A DNA stretch of 64,000 nucleotides from Shewanella pealeana ATCC 700345 (GCF_000018285.1 NC_009901.1:1115001-1179000); one strand, 5' to 3'; shown: positions 37,166 through 48,124, numbered from the stretch's first letter. Notes: generated by a model from the sequence alone, not told the origin. Numbers and translations: made by a program.

Positions 37166-37243
37166 TCAAAATTTCGTAAATCAAGATAAAAACTATACAA
37201 AAATAATTCTAAAAATTACGAAGCAAAGGATTGAAGGTGTTTT

Positions 37244-38005
37244 ATGTCAGAAGTTGGGCTCGCAGTTGTTGGCGTGACAGCATGTAATATGCAGTTGGGC
37301 TTACACCCCTTTAATATAGTGGGTGAAAAGTATCTTCTAGCAATCGCAGATGCGACACAATCTTGGCCATTGGTTATTCCAGCTTTAGGGCATTGCCCTG
37401 CCGAGGTTGTACTTTCTCGTTTGGACGGAATTTTATTCACCGGCTCCCCCTCAAATATCGAACCGCATCATTTTGACGGCCCCGCAAGTGATGAGGGAAC
37501 ACATCATGATCCTAAGCGCGATGCGACAACCTTACCTCTGTTAAAAGCGGCAATTGATGCTGGCGTGCCAGTGCTTGCGATCTGCCGTGGCTTTCAAGAG
37601 ATGAATGTTGTGTTTGGTGGCAGTTTGCATCAAAAGTTGCATGAGCTGGGCGGGTTTATTGAGCATAGAGAAGACAAAACGAAATCCGTAGAAGTGCAAT
37701 ATGGTATTTCCCACGAGGTTCAAATAGAACCTGGGGGACTGCTTCACGATGCATGGGGCCGCAGCTCTGCAGAGGTGAACTCTGTCCATACCCAAGGCGT
37801 AGACCGCCTTGGGGTTGGGTTGCGGCCAGAAGCATATGCAACCGATGGTCTGATAGAAGCCTTTTCTGTCAGAAACGCAAAGAATTTTGCACTAGGTGTG
37901 CAGTGGCATCCGGAGTGGAAGGCACTTGATAGTCCTTTTTATACCGCGATCTTTGAAGCTTTTAATAAAGCATGCCAGCGCCGTGCAGCAAGCAGAGTGA
38001 AATAA
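37244..38005 (+). CDS. puuD: Gamma-glutamyl-GABA hydrolase
   Basis: A 253-residue class I glutamine amidotransferase-like hydrolase (peptidase C26). The nucleophile Cys is in VLAICRGFQEMNVVFGG (about residue 114), and the catalytic His in GVQWHPEWK (about 225), with Glu two residues on. It releases GABA and glutamate from gamma-glutamyl-GABA, the last step of the glutamylated putrescine pathway. Its stop is 2 bp from the puuA start, so the two are co-transcribed. Confidence 0.93.
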   Translation: MSEVGLAVVGVTACNMQLGLHPFNIVGEKYLLAIADATQSWPLVIPALGHCPAEVVLSRLDGILFTGSPSNIEPHHFDGPASDEGTHHDPKRDATTLPLLKAAIDAGVPVLAICRGFQEMNVVFGGSLHQKLHELGGFIEHREDKTKSVEVQYGISHEVQIEPGGLLHDAWGRSSAEVNSVHTQGVDRLGVGLRPEAYATDGLIEAFSVRNAKNFALGVQWHPEWKALDSPFYTAIFEAFNKACQRRAASRVK

Positions 38006-38007
38006 AT

Positions 38008-39357
38008 ATGAAAAAGTTAGTCAGTTATTTAAAAGAACACAAAATTACCGAAGTTGAATGTGTCGTCTGCGATATGACAGGCATTGCACGTGGCAAGATT
38101 GCGCCTGTTGGCAAGTTTATTGACGAGAAAGGCATGCGTTTGCCAGAAAGTGTGTTGTTGCAGACGGTAACAGGCGACTATGTCGATGACGAATCTTATG
38201 ATGCGCTACTCGATGAAGCGGATATCGATTTTGTCTGTGTCCCTGATGAAAACGCCGTGTTTAAGCTGCCATGGACCATAGAAGCAACCGCTCAGGTGAT
38301 CCACGATACCTATGACAAGATGGGTAACCCTATCGAGTTGTCTCCTCGTAACCTGCTAAAAAAAGTGCTTAAACTTTATGACGATAAAGGTTGGAAGCCA
38401 GTGGTTGCACCTGAGATGGAGTTTTATTTAACGCGCATTAATGAAGATCCTGATCAACCACTTATTCCGCCAGTTGGTCGCTCGGGCCGCCAGGAGTCGG
38501 GTCGCCAGTCTTTTTCTATCGACGCAGCGAATGAGTACGACCCGCTATTTGAAGACATGTATGACTGGTGTGAAGAGCAGGGCTTAGATATCGACACCTT
38601 AATCCATGAAGAGGGCACCGCGCAGATGGAGATTAACTTCTCCCATGGTGATGCACTGTCTCTTGCTGACCAAGTCTTTGTATTCAAGCGTACCCTACGC
38701 GAAGCCGCGCTTAAGCATAATGTTTGCGCCACCTTTATGGCGAAACCTGTAACTAATGAGCCCGGCAGTGCGATGCATCTGCATCAGAGTATTGTCGACA
38801 CTAAATCGGGCAATAACATCTTCTCCAATGAGGATGGCACTAAGAGCCCGCTGTTTTATAGCTATATTGGCGGTCTGCAAAAATTCATTCCTGAGTTATT
38901 GCCACTATTTGCGCCAAACGTGAACTCCTTCCGCCGCTTCCTACCGGGCGCTTCGGCTCCGGTTAACCTTGAGTGGGGCGAAGAAAACCGCACTTGTGGT
39001 CTGCGAATTCCAGAGTCTTCACCGCAAAACTTGCGTATTGAAAACCGTATCGCAGGCGCCGATGCCAACAGCTACTTGTCGATAGCGGCGAGTCTGTTAT
39101 GTGGTTACATGGGCATGGTCGATGATGTTAAGCCATCGACGCCAGTGCAAGGCCGTGCAAATGAGACCCGCGGCGGCGCGGCACTGCCATTAACCCTTGA
39201 AGAGGCGTTAGCCATCATGGCCGAAAGCTCGGCTTGTCGAGAATACTTGGGCGATATCTTCACCAATGGTTATATCGCGGTGAAACAGGCCGATCTTGAG
39301 AACTACCGCCGCGTGATCAGCTCATGGGAGCGTGAATTCCTGCTGCTGACGGTGTAG
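38008..39357 (+). CDS. puuA: Glutamate-putrescine ligase (glutamine synthetase family)
   Basis: A 449-residue GS-III-like ligase that joins glutamate to putrescine using ATP. Family blocks: VECVVCDMTGIARGKIAP at the N-terminus, PEMEFYL, HEEGTAQMEINF (metal-binding glutamates), AMHLHQSI, and NRTCGLRIPESSPQNLRIE near residue 325. I start at the ATG at 38008, 2 bp after the puuD stop, since the twelve upstream codons lie inside puuD. The GS family also includes PauA-type enzymes. The pathway context supports PuuA. Confidence 0.92.
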   Translation: MKKLVSYLKEHKITEVECVVCDMTGIARGKIAPVGKFIDEKGMRLPESVLLQTVTGDYVDDESYDALLDEADIDFVCVPDENAVFKLPWTIEATAQVIHDTYDKMGNPIELSPRNLLKKVLKLYDDKGWKPVVAPEMEFYLTRINEDPDQPLIPPVGRSGRQESGRQSFSIDAANEYDPLFEDMYDWCEEQGLDIDTLIHEEGTAQMEINFSHGDALSLADQVFVFKRTLREAALKHNVCATFMAKPVTNEPGSAMHLHQSIVDTKSGNNIFSNEDGTKSPLFYSYIGGLQKFIPELLPLFAPNVNSFRRFLPGASAPVNLEWGEENRTCGLRIPESSPQNLRIENRIAGADANSYLSIAASLLCGYMGMVDDVKPSTPVQGRANETRGGAALPLTLEEALAIMAESSACREYLGDIFTNGYIAVKQADLENYRRVISSWEREFLLLTV

Positions 39358-39533
39358 GTATGAGTTGCAGCGAAGCGTTTTGGGGACGTGTCGCTGCAGT
39401 TGAAACTGATTGCAATATGTAAAGTAAGTTATTCATACAGATAGCATTTTAATGAGTGTTATCTATATGAAAGCTGTAAAGCAGTACCACACTGCCGATG
39501 CGGTTTTTCAGGTGTAGCATTGGTGAACAATAA

Positions 39534-40715
<1,182 letters not shown>

Positions 40716-40722
40716 GTAGAAT

Positions 40723-40749
40723 AGGGCAAGGTATCGTCTTGCCCTTTTT
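40723..40749 (+). terminator. Intra-operon terminator between potF and potG
   Basis: AGGGCAAG-gtatcgt-CTTGCCCTTTTT only 8 bp after potF. Partial readthrough would give more PotF than PotGHI. A second hairpin (AAGGGCG / CGCCCTT, 40779-40800) precedes the potG ribosome-binding site. Confidence 0.8.
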
Positions 40750-40815
40750 GATCGGAAAGAAACAGATAAATAGATACAAAGGGCGGAGGTTATCGCCCTT
40801 AGTTGGAGAAGTAAT

Positions 40816-41952
40816 ATGGCTAGTACCTTAGACGTCACCAATAACTCGATTAAAAAGACGCAGGGCGAAGTGCTACTTCAGATAGACAGAGTCAGTAAGC
40901 TATTTGATGAAGTGCGTGCAGTAGATGATGTCACGCTCAATATCAAAAAAGGGGAGATTTTTGCTTTGCTAGGTGGGTCAGGATCGGGTAAGTCGACTCT
41001 GCTCCGTATCCTGGCAGGATTTGAAAAGCCGTCTGAGGGACGTATTTTTTTAGATGGTGAAGATATCACCGACATGCCGCCACATGAACGACCTATCAAT
41101 ATGATGTTTCAGTCTTATGCACTGTTTCCTCATATGACGGTGGCGCAAAATATTGCCTTCGGTCTGAAGCAAGATAAGTTGCCTAAAGCAGAGATAGAGT
41201 CTCGTGTGCAGGAGATGCTTAAGCTGGTGCACATGGAAAGTTACGCAAAGCGTAAACCTAACCAGCTATCAGGCGGTCAACGTCAACGTGTCGCCTTAGC
41301 CCGCTCGCTGGCGAAACGTCCTAAGTTATTGTTGCTCGATGAGCCTATGGGAGCGCTAGATAAAAAGCTACGCACTCAGATGCAACTTGAGGTTGTGGAT
41401 ATTCTTGAGGCCGTAGGCGTGACCTGTGTGATGGTAACTCATGACCAAGAGGAAGCCATGACCATGGCGGCGCGGATCTCGATTATGAACGAGGGCTGGA
41501 TTGCCCAAACAGGCTCTCCTACCGATATTTATGAGAGTCCAAATAGCCGTATGGTGGCCGAGTTTATTGGCAGTGTTAACCTATTTGAAGGTGAGATAGT
41601 TGTCGATAAAGCGGATCATGTACTTATCGAATGCCAAGGTTTATCGCAAAAACTGTTTATCGATCATGGTGTATCAACCAGTGTTGAGGACAAAACGGTA
41701 TGGGTCGCAGTTCGCCCCGAGAAGACGCGTATTACCCGTGAGCAACCCCAAGGAGAGCACAACTGGTCTAGCGGTGTGGTTGAAGATATTGCTTATCTAG
41801 GTGGTATTTCGGTGTACTACATCCGTCTACCTAATAACTTGCTAATTCAAACTATCATGACTAACCGAGAACGTCGCTCCGATCCACCAACGTGGGAAGA
41901 GGCGGTTTTCATTAGCTGGGAGGCCACCAGCGGAGTGGTCCTTAGAGCATAA
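40816..41952 (+). CDS. potG: Putrescine ABC transporter ATPase
   Basis: A 378-residue ABC ATPase: Walker A GGSGSGKST (about residues 54-62), signature LSGGQRQRVALARSLA, Walker B LLLLDEPMGALD, the switch His in VTHDQEEAM, and a C-terminal TOBE domain (about 290-370). It powers PotHI. A possible ribosome-binding site GGAG lies 8 nt before the ATG. It is followed after 10 bp by potH. Confidence 0.93.
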   Translation: MASTLDVTNNSIKKTQGEVLLQIDRVSKLFDEVRAVDDVTLNIKKGEIFALLGGSGSGKSTLLRILAGFEKPSEGRIFLDGEDITDMPPHERPINMMFQSYALFPHMTVAQNIAFGLKQDKLPKAEIESRVQEMLKLVHMESYAKRKPNQLSGGQRQRVALARSLAKRPKLLLLDEPMGALDKKLRTQMQLEVVDILEAVGVTCVMVTHDQEEAMTMAARISIMNEGWIAQTGSPTDIYESPNSRMVAEFIGSVNLFEGEIVVDKADHVLIECQGLSQKLFIDHGVSTSVEDKTVWVAVRPEKTRITREQPQGEHNWSSGVVEDIAYLGGISVYYIRLPNNLLIQTIMTNRERRSDPPTWEEAVFISWEATSGVVLRA

Positions 41953-41962
41953 GGATTCAATC

Positions 41963-42868
41963 ATGAAAAAGCCGTTAAAATTTCGATTACCCAAAGGCCA
42001 ATGTTGGACCATAGGTGTCCCATACTTTTGGCTACTGATGTTCTTCGCACTACCTTTCGCTATTGTACTTAAGATCAGTTTCTCAACCCCTATCATCTCG
42101 ATACCGCCTTACGAGCCATTGTTTCAGTATGCAGAAGAATCGCTGCAGATCATGCTCAACTTGGGCAATTACTTGCTCATTCTCGATGATTCCTTGTACT
42201 ACAACGCTTATCTAAGTTCACTTAAGATGGCGACTATCTCAACCATAGGCTGTTTACTCATAGGCTATCCGATGGCCTATGCCATTGCTCGTGCGCCTAA
42301 GCGTAACCAAACCATGTTAATCCTGTTGGTGATGTTACCTTCTTGGACCTCTTTCCTTATCCGGGTTTACGCCTGGATGGGCATATTGAGCAACAATGGT
42401 GTGATCAATAACTTGTTGATGTGGACCGGCATTATCTCCGAGCCTTTGCAGATCTTAAATACCAATACCGCGGTCTATATAGGCATTATCTACAGCTATT
42501 TGCCGTTTATGATCTTGCCGCTGTACGCCAACCTGTCTCAACTCGATGGTAGCTTGCTAGAGGCGGCTGCAGATCTCGGTTCTCGCAGTCTCAATACTTT
42601 CTGGAAGGTGACGCTACCGTTATCGAAAGGCGGGGTGATTGCTGGCTCTATGTTGGTGTTTATTCCTGTGGTAGGTGAGTTTGTGATCCCAGAGTTACTC
42701 GGTGGCCCAGACTCATTGATGATAGGTAAGATTCTTTGGCAAGAGTTCTTCAATAATCGTGACTGGCCGGTGGCCTCCGCGCTTGCGATTGTGATGTTAG
42801 GGCTACTGATTATCCCGATAACCCTGTTCCACCGCTATCAGGCTAAAGAGATGGAGAAGACAGCATGA
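41963..42868 (+). CDS. potH: Putrescine ABC transporter permease, subunit 1
   Basis: A 301-residue inner-membrane permease with about six helices. The EAA loop is LLEAAADLGSRSLNTFWKVTLPLS (near residue 198), which contacts PotG. The N-terminal cytoplasmic stretch is followed by a hydrophobic segment (YFWLLMFFALPFAIVLKISF). Its stop overlaps the potI start by 4 bp. Confidence 0.93.
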   Translation: MKKPLKFRLPKGQCWTIGVPYFWLLMFFALPFAIVLKISFSTPIISIPPYEPLFQYAEESLQIMLNLGNYLLILDDSLYYNAYLSSLKMATISTIGCLLIGYPMAYAIARAPKRNQTMLILLVMLPSWTSFLIRVYAWMGILSNNGVINNLLMWTGIISEPLQILNTNTAVYIGIIYSYLPFMILPLYANLSQLDGSLLEAAADLGSRSLNTFWKVTLPLSKGGVIAGSMLVFIPVVGEFVIPELLGGPDSLMIGKILWQEFFNNRDWPVASALAIVMLGLLIIPITLFHRYQAKEMEKTA

Positions 42869-43680
42869 AGAAGTTAAATTTCTCTACCGTTATGCTTTGG
42901 GCTGGGATGTTTTTCCTGTATGCGCCAATGTTTATCTTGGTTATTTACTCATTTAACGAATCTAAGCTGGTTACCGTTTGGGCTGGATTTTCGACTAAAT
43001 GGTATGGCGAACTGTTTCGCGATCAGCAGATCCTCGATGCGGTTTGGACCAGTTTACAGGTGGCGTTTTACGCTTCGACCATGGCGGTGATCTTGGGTAC
43101 CATGGCCGCTTTTGTAATGACTAGATTTGCCCGGGGCTGGGGTAAGTTAACCCTATCGAATATGATCACCGCGCCTCTGGTTATGCCTGAGGTGATCACA
43201 GGTCTGTCTTTGCTACTGCTATTTGTACATATGGCTGACTTCTTTGGCTGGCCTGCTGAGCGTGGTATGTTGACTGTATGGATAGCCCATTCAACCTTCT
43301 GCGCGGCCTATGTGGCGGTAGTCGTATCTTCGCGCTTACGTGAGATTGACCGCTCGGTCGAAGAAGCGGCTCAGGATCTTGGCGCGACGCCATTTAAAAC
43401 CTTCTTCGCCATTACGGTACCTATGATCTCGCCGGCCTTGGTGGCTGGTTGGTTATTGTCATTTAGTCTATCTCTTGACGACTTAGTGATCGCCAGCTTT
43501 GCATCGGGCCCAGGTGCGACAACTTTACCTATGGTGGTGTTCTCGTCTGTGCGCATGGGGGTCTCTCCTAAAATTAATGCACTGGCTACTTTGATCATTC
43601 TTATCGTGTCACTCATCGCATTTATCTCTTGGTACTTCGCACGTCGTGCGGATATTAAGCAGCGCTCTAGTTCAGCTTAA
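42865..43680 (+). CDS. potI: Putrescine ABC transporter permease, subunit 2
   Basis: A 271-residue permease partner of PotH, with six hydrophobic segments and the EAA loop VEEAAQDLGATPFKTFFAIT (near residue 173). It starts within the potH stop codon (ATGA). A 12-bp inverted repeat follows its stop. PotFGHI import putrescine for the surrounding catabolic enzymes. Confidence 0.93.
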   Translation: MKKLNFSTVMLWAGMFFLYAPMFILVIYSFNESKLVTVWAGFSTKWYGELFRDQQILDAVWTSLQVAFYASTMAVILGTMAAFVMTRFARGWGKLTLSNMITAPLVMPEVITGLSLLLLFVHMADFFGWPAERGMLTVWIAHSTFCAAYVAVVVSSRLREIDRSVEEAAQDLGATPFKTFFAITVPMISPALVAGWLLSFSLSLDDLVIASFASGPGATTLPMVVFSSVRMGVSPKINALATLIILIVSLIAFISWYFARRADIKQRSSSA

Positions 43681-43696
43681 CCTCATCAGTGTCATT

Positions 43697-43732
43697 CGGG
43701 TATGAAAGGGCTATTGCGCGCTTTCATACCCG
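43697..43732 (+). other. Perfect 12-bp inverted repeat after potI
   Basis: CGGGTATGAAAG-12 nt-CTTTCATACCCG, 17 bp after potI. It lacks a T-run, so it is more likely an mRNA 3'-end-stabilising hairpin or a Rho-dependent end than an intrinsic terminator. Confidence 0.6.
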
Positions 43733-43842
43733 TTAGCTCTATCGTTATCCTTATTTGCTGAAGAGGCGGACCCTGCAACAGGTTATCTCATCGAGAACTA
43801 ACGATCCGCAGCTTAAGCGTAAAGCACAAAAGGACAGAAGTT

Positions 43843-45165
43843 ATGTCAATAATAATCAATGAAAGACAGGCGGAAACCATGATTACTACACCCCATGCAG
43901 ATTCATACTATGCGGCGTCGGCTAACGACAAGACCGAGCGTCCGATGCTACAAGATAATATCGACACCGATATCTGTATTATTGGTGCCGGTTACACTGG
44001 ATTGTCGACCGCACTGCACCTACTCGAGATGGGCTACAAGGTGACAGTGCTTGAGGCGGCGCGCATCGGCTGGGGCGCATCGGGGCGTAATGGCGGCCAG
44101 ATAGTTAACAGCTTTAGCCGTGATATTGACTCCATTGAGAAAACCGTTGGCACCGAGGCGGGTAAGCTGTTTGGCGAGATGGCCTTCGAAGGTGCGCGCA
44201 TTATTAAAGAGCGAATTAAAAAATATAATATTGACTGCGATCTGCAAGATGGCGGGGTGTTTGCCGCACTAAATGATAAGCAGATGGGCCACCTGCAAGC
44301 GCAAAAATCGCTGTGGGAAAAACATGGTCATATGAACCACCTTGAGTTGCTGGATAAAAACGACATCCGTAAAGTAGTGAATACTGAGTCCTATGTTGGC
44401 GGGTTACTCGACAAGAGTGGCGGCCATATTCACCCGCTCAACTTGGCGCTAGGTGAGGCCCAAGCGGTCGAATCACTAGGTGGTCAAATATTTGAAGGCT
44501 CGGCGGTGATTAAGGTCGAAGAGGGCGAAAGTCCAGTGGTTCATACCAGCCATGGCAGTGTTAAGTCTAAGTTTGTTGTGGTTGCGGGTAATGCCTACCT
44601 TGGCGGCTTGATACCTAAGCTACAAGCGAAATCTATGCCTTGCGGCACGCAAGTGATCACCACTGAACCTTTAGGTGAAGAGCTGGCTAAAAGCCTATTG
44701 CCACAAAACTACTGCGTCGAAGATTGTAATTACCTGCTCGATTACTTCCGTCTATCTGGTGATAACCGCCTGATTTATGGCGGCGGCGTGGTATATGGCG
44801 CTAGGGATCCAGCTGACATTAAGTCGATCATCGGGCCCAAGATGCTCAAGACCTTTCCGCAACTTAAAGATGTGAAGATTGATTACACTTGGACGGGTAA
44901 TTTCCTGCTGACTCTGTCTCGACTTCCACAAGTAGGGCGCATTAGTAGCAATATTTACTATTCACAAGGCTGTAGTGGCCATGGCGTTACTTACACTCAT
45001 TTGGCGGGTAAGATCTTAGCCGAGGCGATAAACGGTCAGGCGACTAGATTCGATGCCTTTGCGGGCTTGCCACACTACCCATTCCCTGGCGGGCATATGT
45101 TCAAGGTGCCTTTTAGTGCCATTGGCGCTTGGTATTACACCATGCGTGACAAGTTAGGTGTGTAA
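43843..45165 (+). CDS. puuB: FAD-dependent gamma-glutamylputrescine oxidoreductase, PuuB-like (copy 2)
   Basis: A 440-residue DAO-family flavoprotein with FAD motif ICIIGAGYTGLSTALHLLE (about residue 45), IGWGASGRNGGQIV, and C-terminal IYYSQGCSGHGVTYTHLAG. It shares domain order and many blocks with copy 1 at 34649-35956 but is clearly diverged. An AAAGGA site lies about 9 nt before the ATG at 43843; M13 is an alternative start. Its position between potI and gabD ties it to putrescine use. Which copy is the main PuuB cannot be decided here. Confidence 0.88.
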   Translation: MSIIINERQAETMITTPHADSYYAASANDKTERPMLQDNIDTDICIIGAGYTGLSTALHLLEMGYKVTVLEAARIGWGASGRNGGQIVNSFSRDIDSIEKTVGTEAGKLFGEMAFEGARIIKERIKKYNIDCDLQDGGVFAALNDKQMGHLQAQKSLWEKHGHMNHLELLDKNDIRKVVNTESYVGGLLDKSGGHIHPLNLALGEAQAVESLGGQIFEGSAVIKVEEGESPVVHTSHGSVKSKFVVVAGNAYLGGLIPKLQAKSMPCGTQVITTEPLGEELAKSLLPQNYCVEDCNYLLDYFRLSGDNRLIYGGGVVYGARDPADIKSIIGPKMLKTFPQLKDVKIDYTWTGNFLLTLSRLPQVGRISSNIYYSQGCSGHGVTYTHLAGKILAEAINGQATRFDAFAGLPHYPFPGGHMFKVPFSAIGAWYYTMRDKLGV

Positions 45166-45247
45166 CCTTATCGAGAGTATAGGGAAACCAATCACGTTTA
45201 CAGCAGTCGAAAGGCGATAAGCGTTTAAGCAAATTAAGGAGTCACCC

Positions 45248-46696
45248 GTGCAGTTAAATGATATGAGTTTACTACGCCAGCAATGTTATATAGATGGTCA
45301 GTGGCTTGAAGCCATCAGTGGTGAAAAGGTTGAGATAGCCGATCCCGCCACCCATAGAGTGATTGGCAGTGTGCCTGTGATGGGCACCACTGAAACTAAA
45401 GCCGCCATCAGCGCAGCCGAGAAGGCATTACCCGCTTGGCGGGCGTTAACCGCAAAAGAGCGTGGTGCCAAGCTAAATCGTTGGTTTGAGCTATTGCTTG
45501 AGCATCAAGACGACTTAGCACTGATGATGACAACAGAGCAGGGCAAACCATTAGCGGAAGCCAAAGGCGAAGTCGCCTATGCGGCGTCGTTTATCGAGTG
45601 GTTTGCCGAAGAAGCCAAGCGTGTCTATGGCGATACCATCCCTGGCCATCAAGGTGATAAACGTTTGATGGTGATTAAGCAAAGCGTTGGTGTTACCGCA
45701 GCTATTACGCCTTGGAACTTCCCTGCAGCGATGATCACTCGTAAAGCCGCACCTGCGTTAGCCGCAGGTTGCACCATGGTGGTAAAACCTGCACCGCAAA
45801 CTCCCTTCACTGCATTAGCTCTGGCAGAGCTTGCCGAGCGCGCAGGCATTCCTAAAGGCGTCTTTAGTGTTGTCACAGGTGATGCCATTGGCATTGGTAA
45901 CGAGCTTTGTAGCAATCCAGTGGTTCGTAAGCTCTCTTTCACCGGATCGACACCTGTTGGCATTAAGCTGATGCAGCAGTGCGCGCCGACCCTTAAGAAG
46001 ATGTCACTGGAGCTGGGCGGTAATGCCCCCTTTATCGTGTTTAATGATGCCGATATCGACGCCGCCGTTGAAGGTGCAATGATTGCTAAATACCGCAATG
46101 CTGGACAGACCTGTGTCTGCGCCAACCGCATCTATGTTCAGGATGCAGTTTACGATGAGTTTGCCGAAAAACTGGCTGCTGCGGTTGCTAAGCTCAAGGT
46201 GGGTGTAGGTACTGAGGAGGGCGTTACCACTGGGCCACTCATAAATGCCGACGCCGTTGCCAAAGTACAGCGTCACCTGGATGATGCCTTATCGAAAGGC
46301 GCGACGCTGCTTGCGGGCGGTAAGCTGGCAAGTGCTGGTGGTAACTTCTTCGAGCCAACGATTTTAACTAGTGTCGATAAAAGCATGTTAGTGGCTAAAG
46401 AGGAAACCTTTGGGCCGCTGGCACCGCTATTTAAGTTCTCTGATGTAGATGATGTGATTGCGCAGGCCAATGACACTGAGTTCGGTTTAGCTGCTTACTT
46501 CTATGGCCGCGATATCTCGTTGGTGTGGAAGGTATCAGAAGCGCTGGAATACGGCATGGTCGGCGTTAATACCGGCCTTATCTCTACAGAGGTCGCGCCA
46601 TTTGGCGGCATAAAAGCCTCGGGGCTAGGCCGTGAAGGCTCAAAGTTTGGCATCGAAGAGTACTTAGAGATGAAGTACATCTGCATGTCAGTTTAA
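45248..46696 (+). CDS. gabD: Succinate-semialdehyde dehydrogenase
   Basis: A 482-residue NAD(P)-dependent aldehyde dehydrogenase of GabD type. It has ITPWNFPAAMITRK, FTGSTPVGIKLM, the general-base Glu in LELGGNAPF (about residue 255) and the catalytic Cys in GQTCVCANR (about 289). The neighbouring second cysteine is a GabD feature. It oxidises succinic semialdehyde to succinate. The start is GTG, with AAGGAG about 7 nt upstream. gabT follows after 41 bp. Confidence 0.94.
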   Translation: MQLNDMSLLRQQCYIDGQWLEAISGEKVEIADPATHRVIGSVPVMGTTETKAAISAAEKALPAWRALTAKERGAKLNRWFELLLEHQDDLALMMTTEQGKPLAEAKGEVAYAASFIEWFAEEAKRVYGDTIPGHQGDKRLMVIKQSVGVTAAITPWNFPAAMITRKAAPALAAGCTMVVKPAPQTPFTALALAELAERAGIPKGVFSVVTGDAIGIGNELCSNPVVRKLSFTGSTPVGIKLMQQCAPTLKKMSLELGGNAPFIVFNDADIDAAVEGAMIAKYRNAGQTCVCANRIYVQDAVYDEFAEKLAAAVAKLKVGVGTEEGVTTGPLINADAVAKVQRHLDDALSKGATLLAGGKLASAGGNFFEPTILTSVDKSMLVAKEETFGPLAPLFKFSDVDDVIAQANDTEFGLAAYFYGRDISLVWKVSEALEYGMVGVNTGLISTEVAPFGGIKASGLGREGSKFGIEEYLEMKYICMSV

Positions 46697-46737
46697 TAGG
46701 ATTAAGTTCATAAGTAGTTAGTTAAAAGGAATTCATT

Positions 46738-48015
46738 ATGACAACCAATGAGTCACTTATGGTGCGACGCCAAGCCGCTGTAGCCAATGGCGTAGGGCAA
46801 ATTCACCCTATCTATACTCAGCGTGCCGATAACGCCACCGTGTGGGATGTAGAAGGGCGCGAGTTTATTGACTTTGCTGGTGGTATTGCGGTGCTCAATA
46901 CTGGCCACTTGCACGATAATGTTAAGGCGGCGGTAGCAGAGCAACTGGAGCTGTTTTCCCATACCTGCTTTATGGTGCTGGGCTATGAGAATTATATCCA
47001 GGTGTGCGAGAAGCTTAATCATCTTGTGCCCGGCGATTTTGCTAAGAAAACAGCGTTGTTCACCAGTGGTTCAGAGGCGGTTGAAAACGCGGTGAAGGTG
47101 GCGCGGGCTTATACTAAACGCAGCGGTGTTATTGCTTTTACCTCGGGTTACCATGGGCGCACCATGGCGGCGTTAGCGCTAACGGGCAAGGTCGCACCTT
47201 ACAGTAAAGGTATGGGGCTGATGTCGGCCAATGTGTTTAGAGCCGAGTTTCCTTGTGAGCTGCATGGGGTGAGCGATGAGGATGCCATCTCATCCATAGA
47301 GCGAATCTTTAAAAATGATGCCGAGCCCGATGATATTGCAGCAATTATTATCGAGCCAGTGCAAGGTGAGGGCGGTTTTTACCATACCTCAGTCGAGTTT
47401 ATGCAGCGTTTACGTCAGTTATGCGATAAGCACGGCATCATGCTGATCGCCGATGAAGTACAAACAGGCGCGGGGCGAACGGGTACCTTTTTTGCTATGG
47501 AGCAGATGAAGGTGAGCGCGGATATTACTACTTTTGCTAAGTCTATCGCCGGAGGTTTCCCGCTGTCAGGGATCACCGGCCGAGCCGAAGTGATGGACTC
47601 TATTGGTGCGGGTGGCTTAGGCGGTACCTATGGTGGCAGTCCGTTAGCCTGCGCTGCAGCGCTTGCCGTAATTGAGGTATTTGAAGAGGAACAACTACTG
47701 CAAAGAGCCAATGCGCTTGGTGCTAAGCTCAAAGAGTCGCTTAACGCGATGGCGAGTAAGCATGAGCCAATTGTCGATGTACGCGGTCTTGGTGCCATGA
47801 TAGCGGTTGAGTTGATGCAAGAAGGTAAGCCTGCGCCAGAACTGTGCGCGCAAATACTCAAAGAGGCACGTGATAGAGGACTTATCCTGCTATCTTGCGG
47901 CACTTACGGTAATGTACTGCGCATTCTTGTACCGCTAACAGCTCCCGATGAGCAAATCGATAAAGGACTGGAGATCATTCAGTCTTGCTTTGAAGTGGTC
48001 TTGAAGCCCGCTTAA
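46738..48015 (+). CDS. gabT: 4-aminobutyrate aminotransferase
   Basis: A 425-residue class III PLP aminotransferase. PLP contacts include TSGSEAVENAVKVAR, IADEVQTGAGRTG (Asp to the pyridine nitrogen) and the Schiff-base Lys in TFAKSIAGGFPLSG (about residue 268). It transfers the amino group of GABA to 2-oxoglutarate, giving succinic semialdehyde for GabD. The order gabD-gabT and the terminator after it mark the end of the putrescine region. Confidence 0.94.
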   Translation: MTTNESLMVRRQAAVANGVGQIHPIYTQRADNATVWDVEGREFIDFAGGIAVLNTGHLHDNVKAAVAEQLELFSHTCFMVLGYENYIQVCEKLNHLVPGDFAKKTALFTSGSEAVENAVKVARAYTKRSGVIAFTSGYHGRTMAALALTGKVAPYSKGMGLMSANVFRAEFPCELHGVSDEDAISSIERIFKNDAEPDDIAAIIIEPVQGEGGFYHTSVEFMQRLRQLCDKHGIMLIADEVQTGAGRTGTFFAMEQMKVSADITTFAKSIAGGFPLSGITGRAEVMDSIGAGGLGGTYGGSPLACAAALAVIEVFEEEQLLQRANALGAKLKESLNAMASKHEPIVDVRGLGAMIAVELMQEGKPAPELCAQILKEARDRGLILLSCGTYGNVLRILVPLTAPDEQIDKGLEIIQSCFEVVLKPA

Positions 48016-48063
48016 TACTGGTTAGTTTAAGCAGTAAAGGCCTGTTGAGTATAGGTAATACAG

Positions 48064-48097
48064 AAATCCGAGAGCTGTTTTTGTCTCGGATTTTTTA
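48064..48097 (+). terminator. Terminator of gabT
   Basis: AAATCCGAGA-gctgtttttg-TCTCGGATTTTTTAC, shared with the convergent universal stress gene on its other side. Confidence 0.85.
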
Positions 48098-48124
48098 CTT
48101 TCCAATTGTACTGCTTTTATAGTG

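Larger units (their letters stand above)
36747..37243. other. AT-rich intergenic regulatory region upstream of puuD
   Basis: About 500 bp with no credible gene. It holds two inverted repeats: TGCATAA-11 nt-TTATGCA (36972-36996) and AATGAAC-15 nt-GTTCATT (37135-37163), the second containing a PuuR-like half-site. It presumably carries the promoter of puuDA. The length and repeats suggest more than one regulator acts here. Confidence 0.6.
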
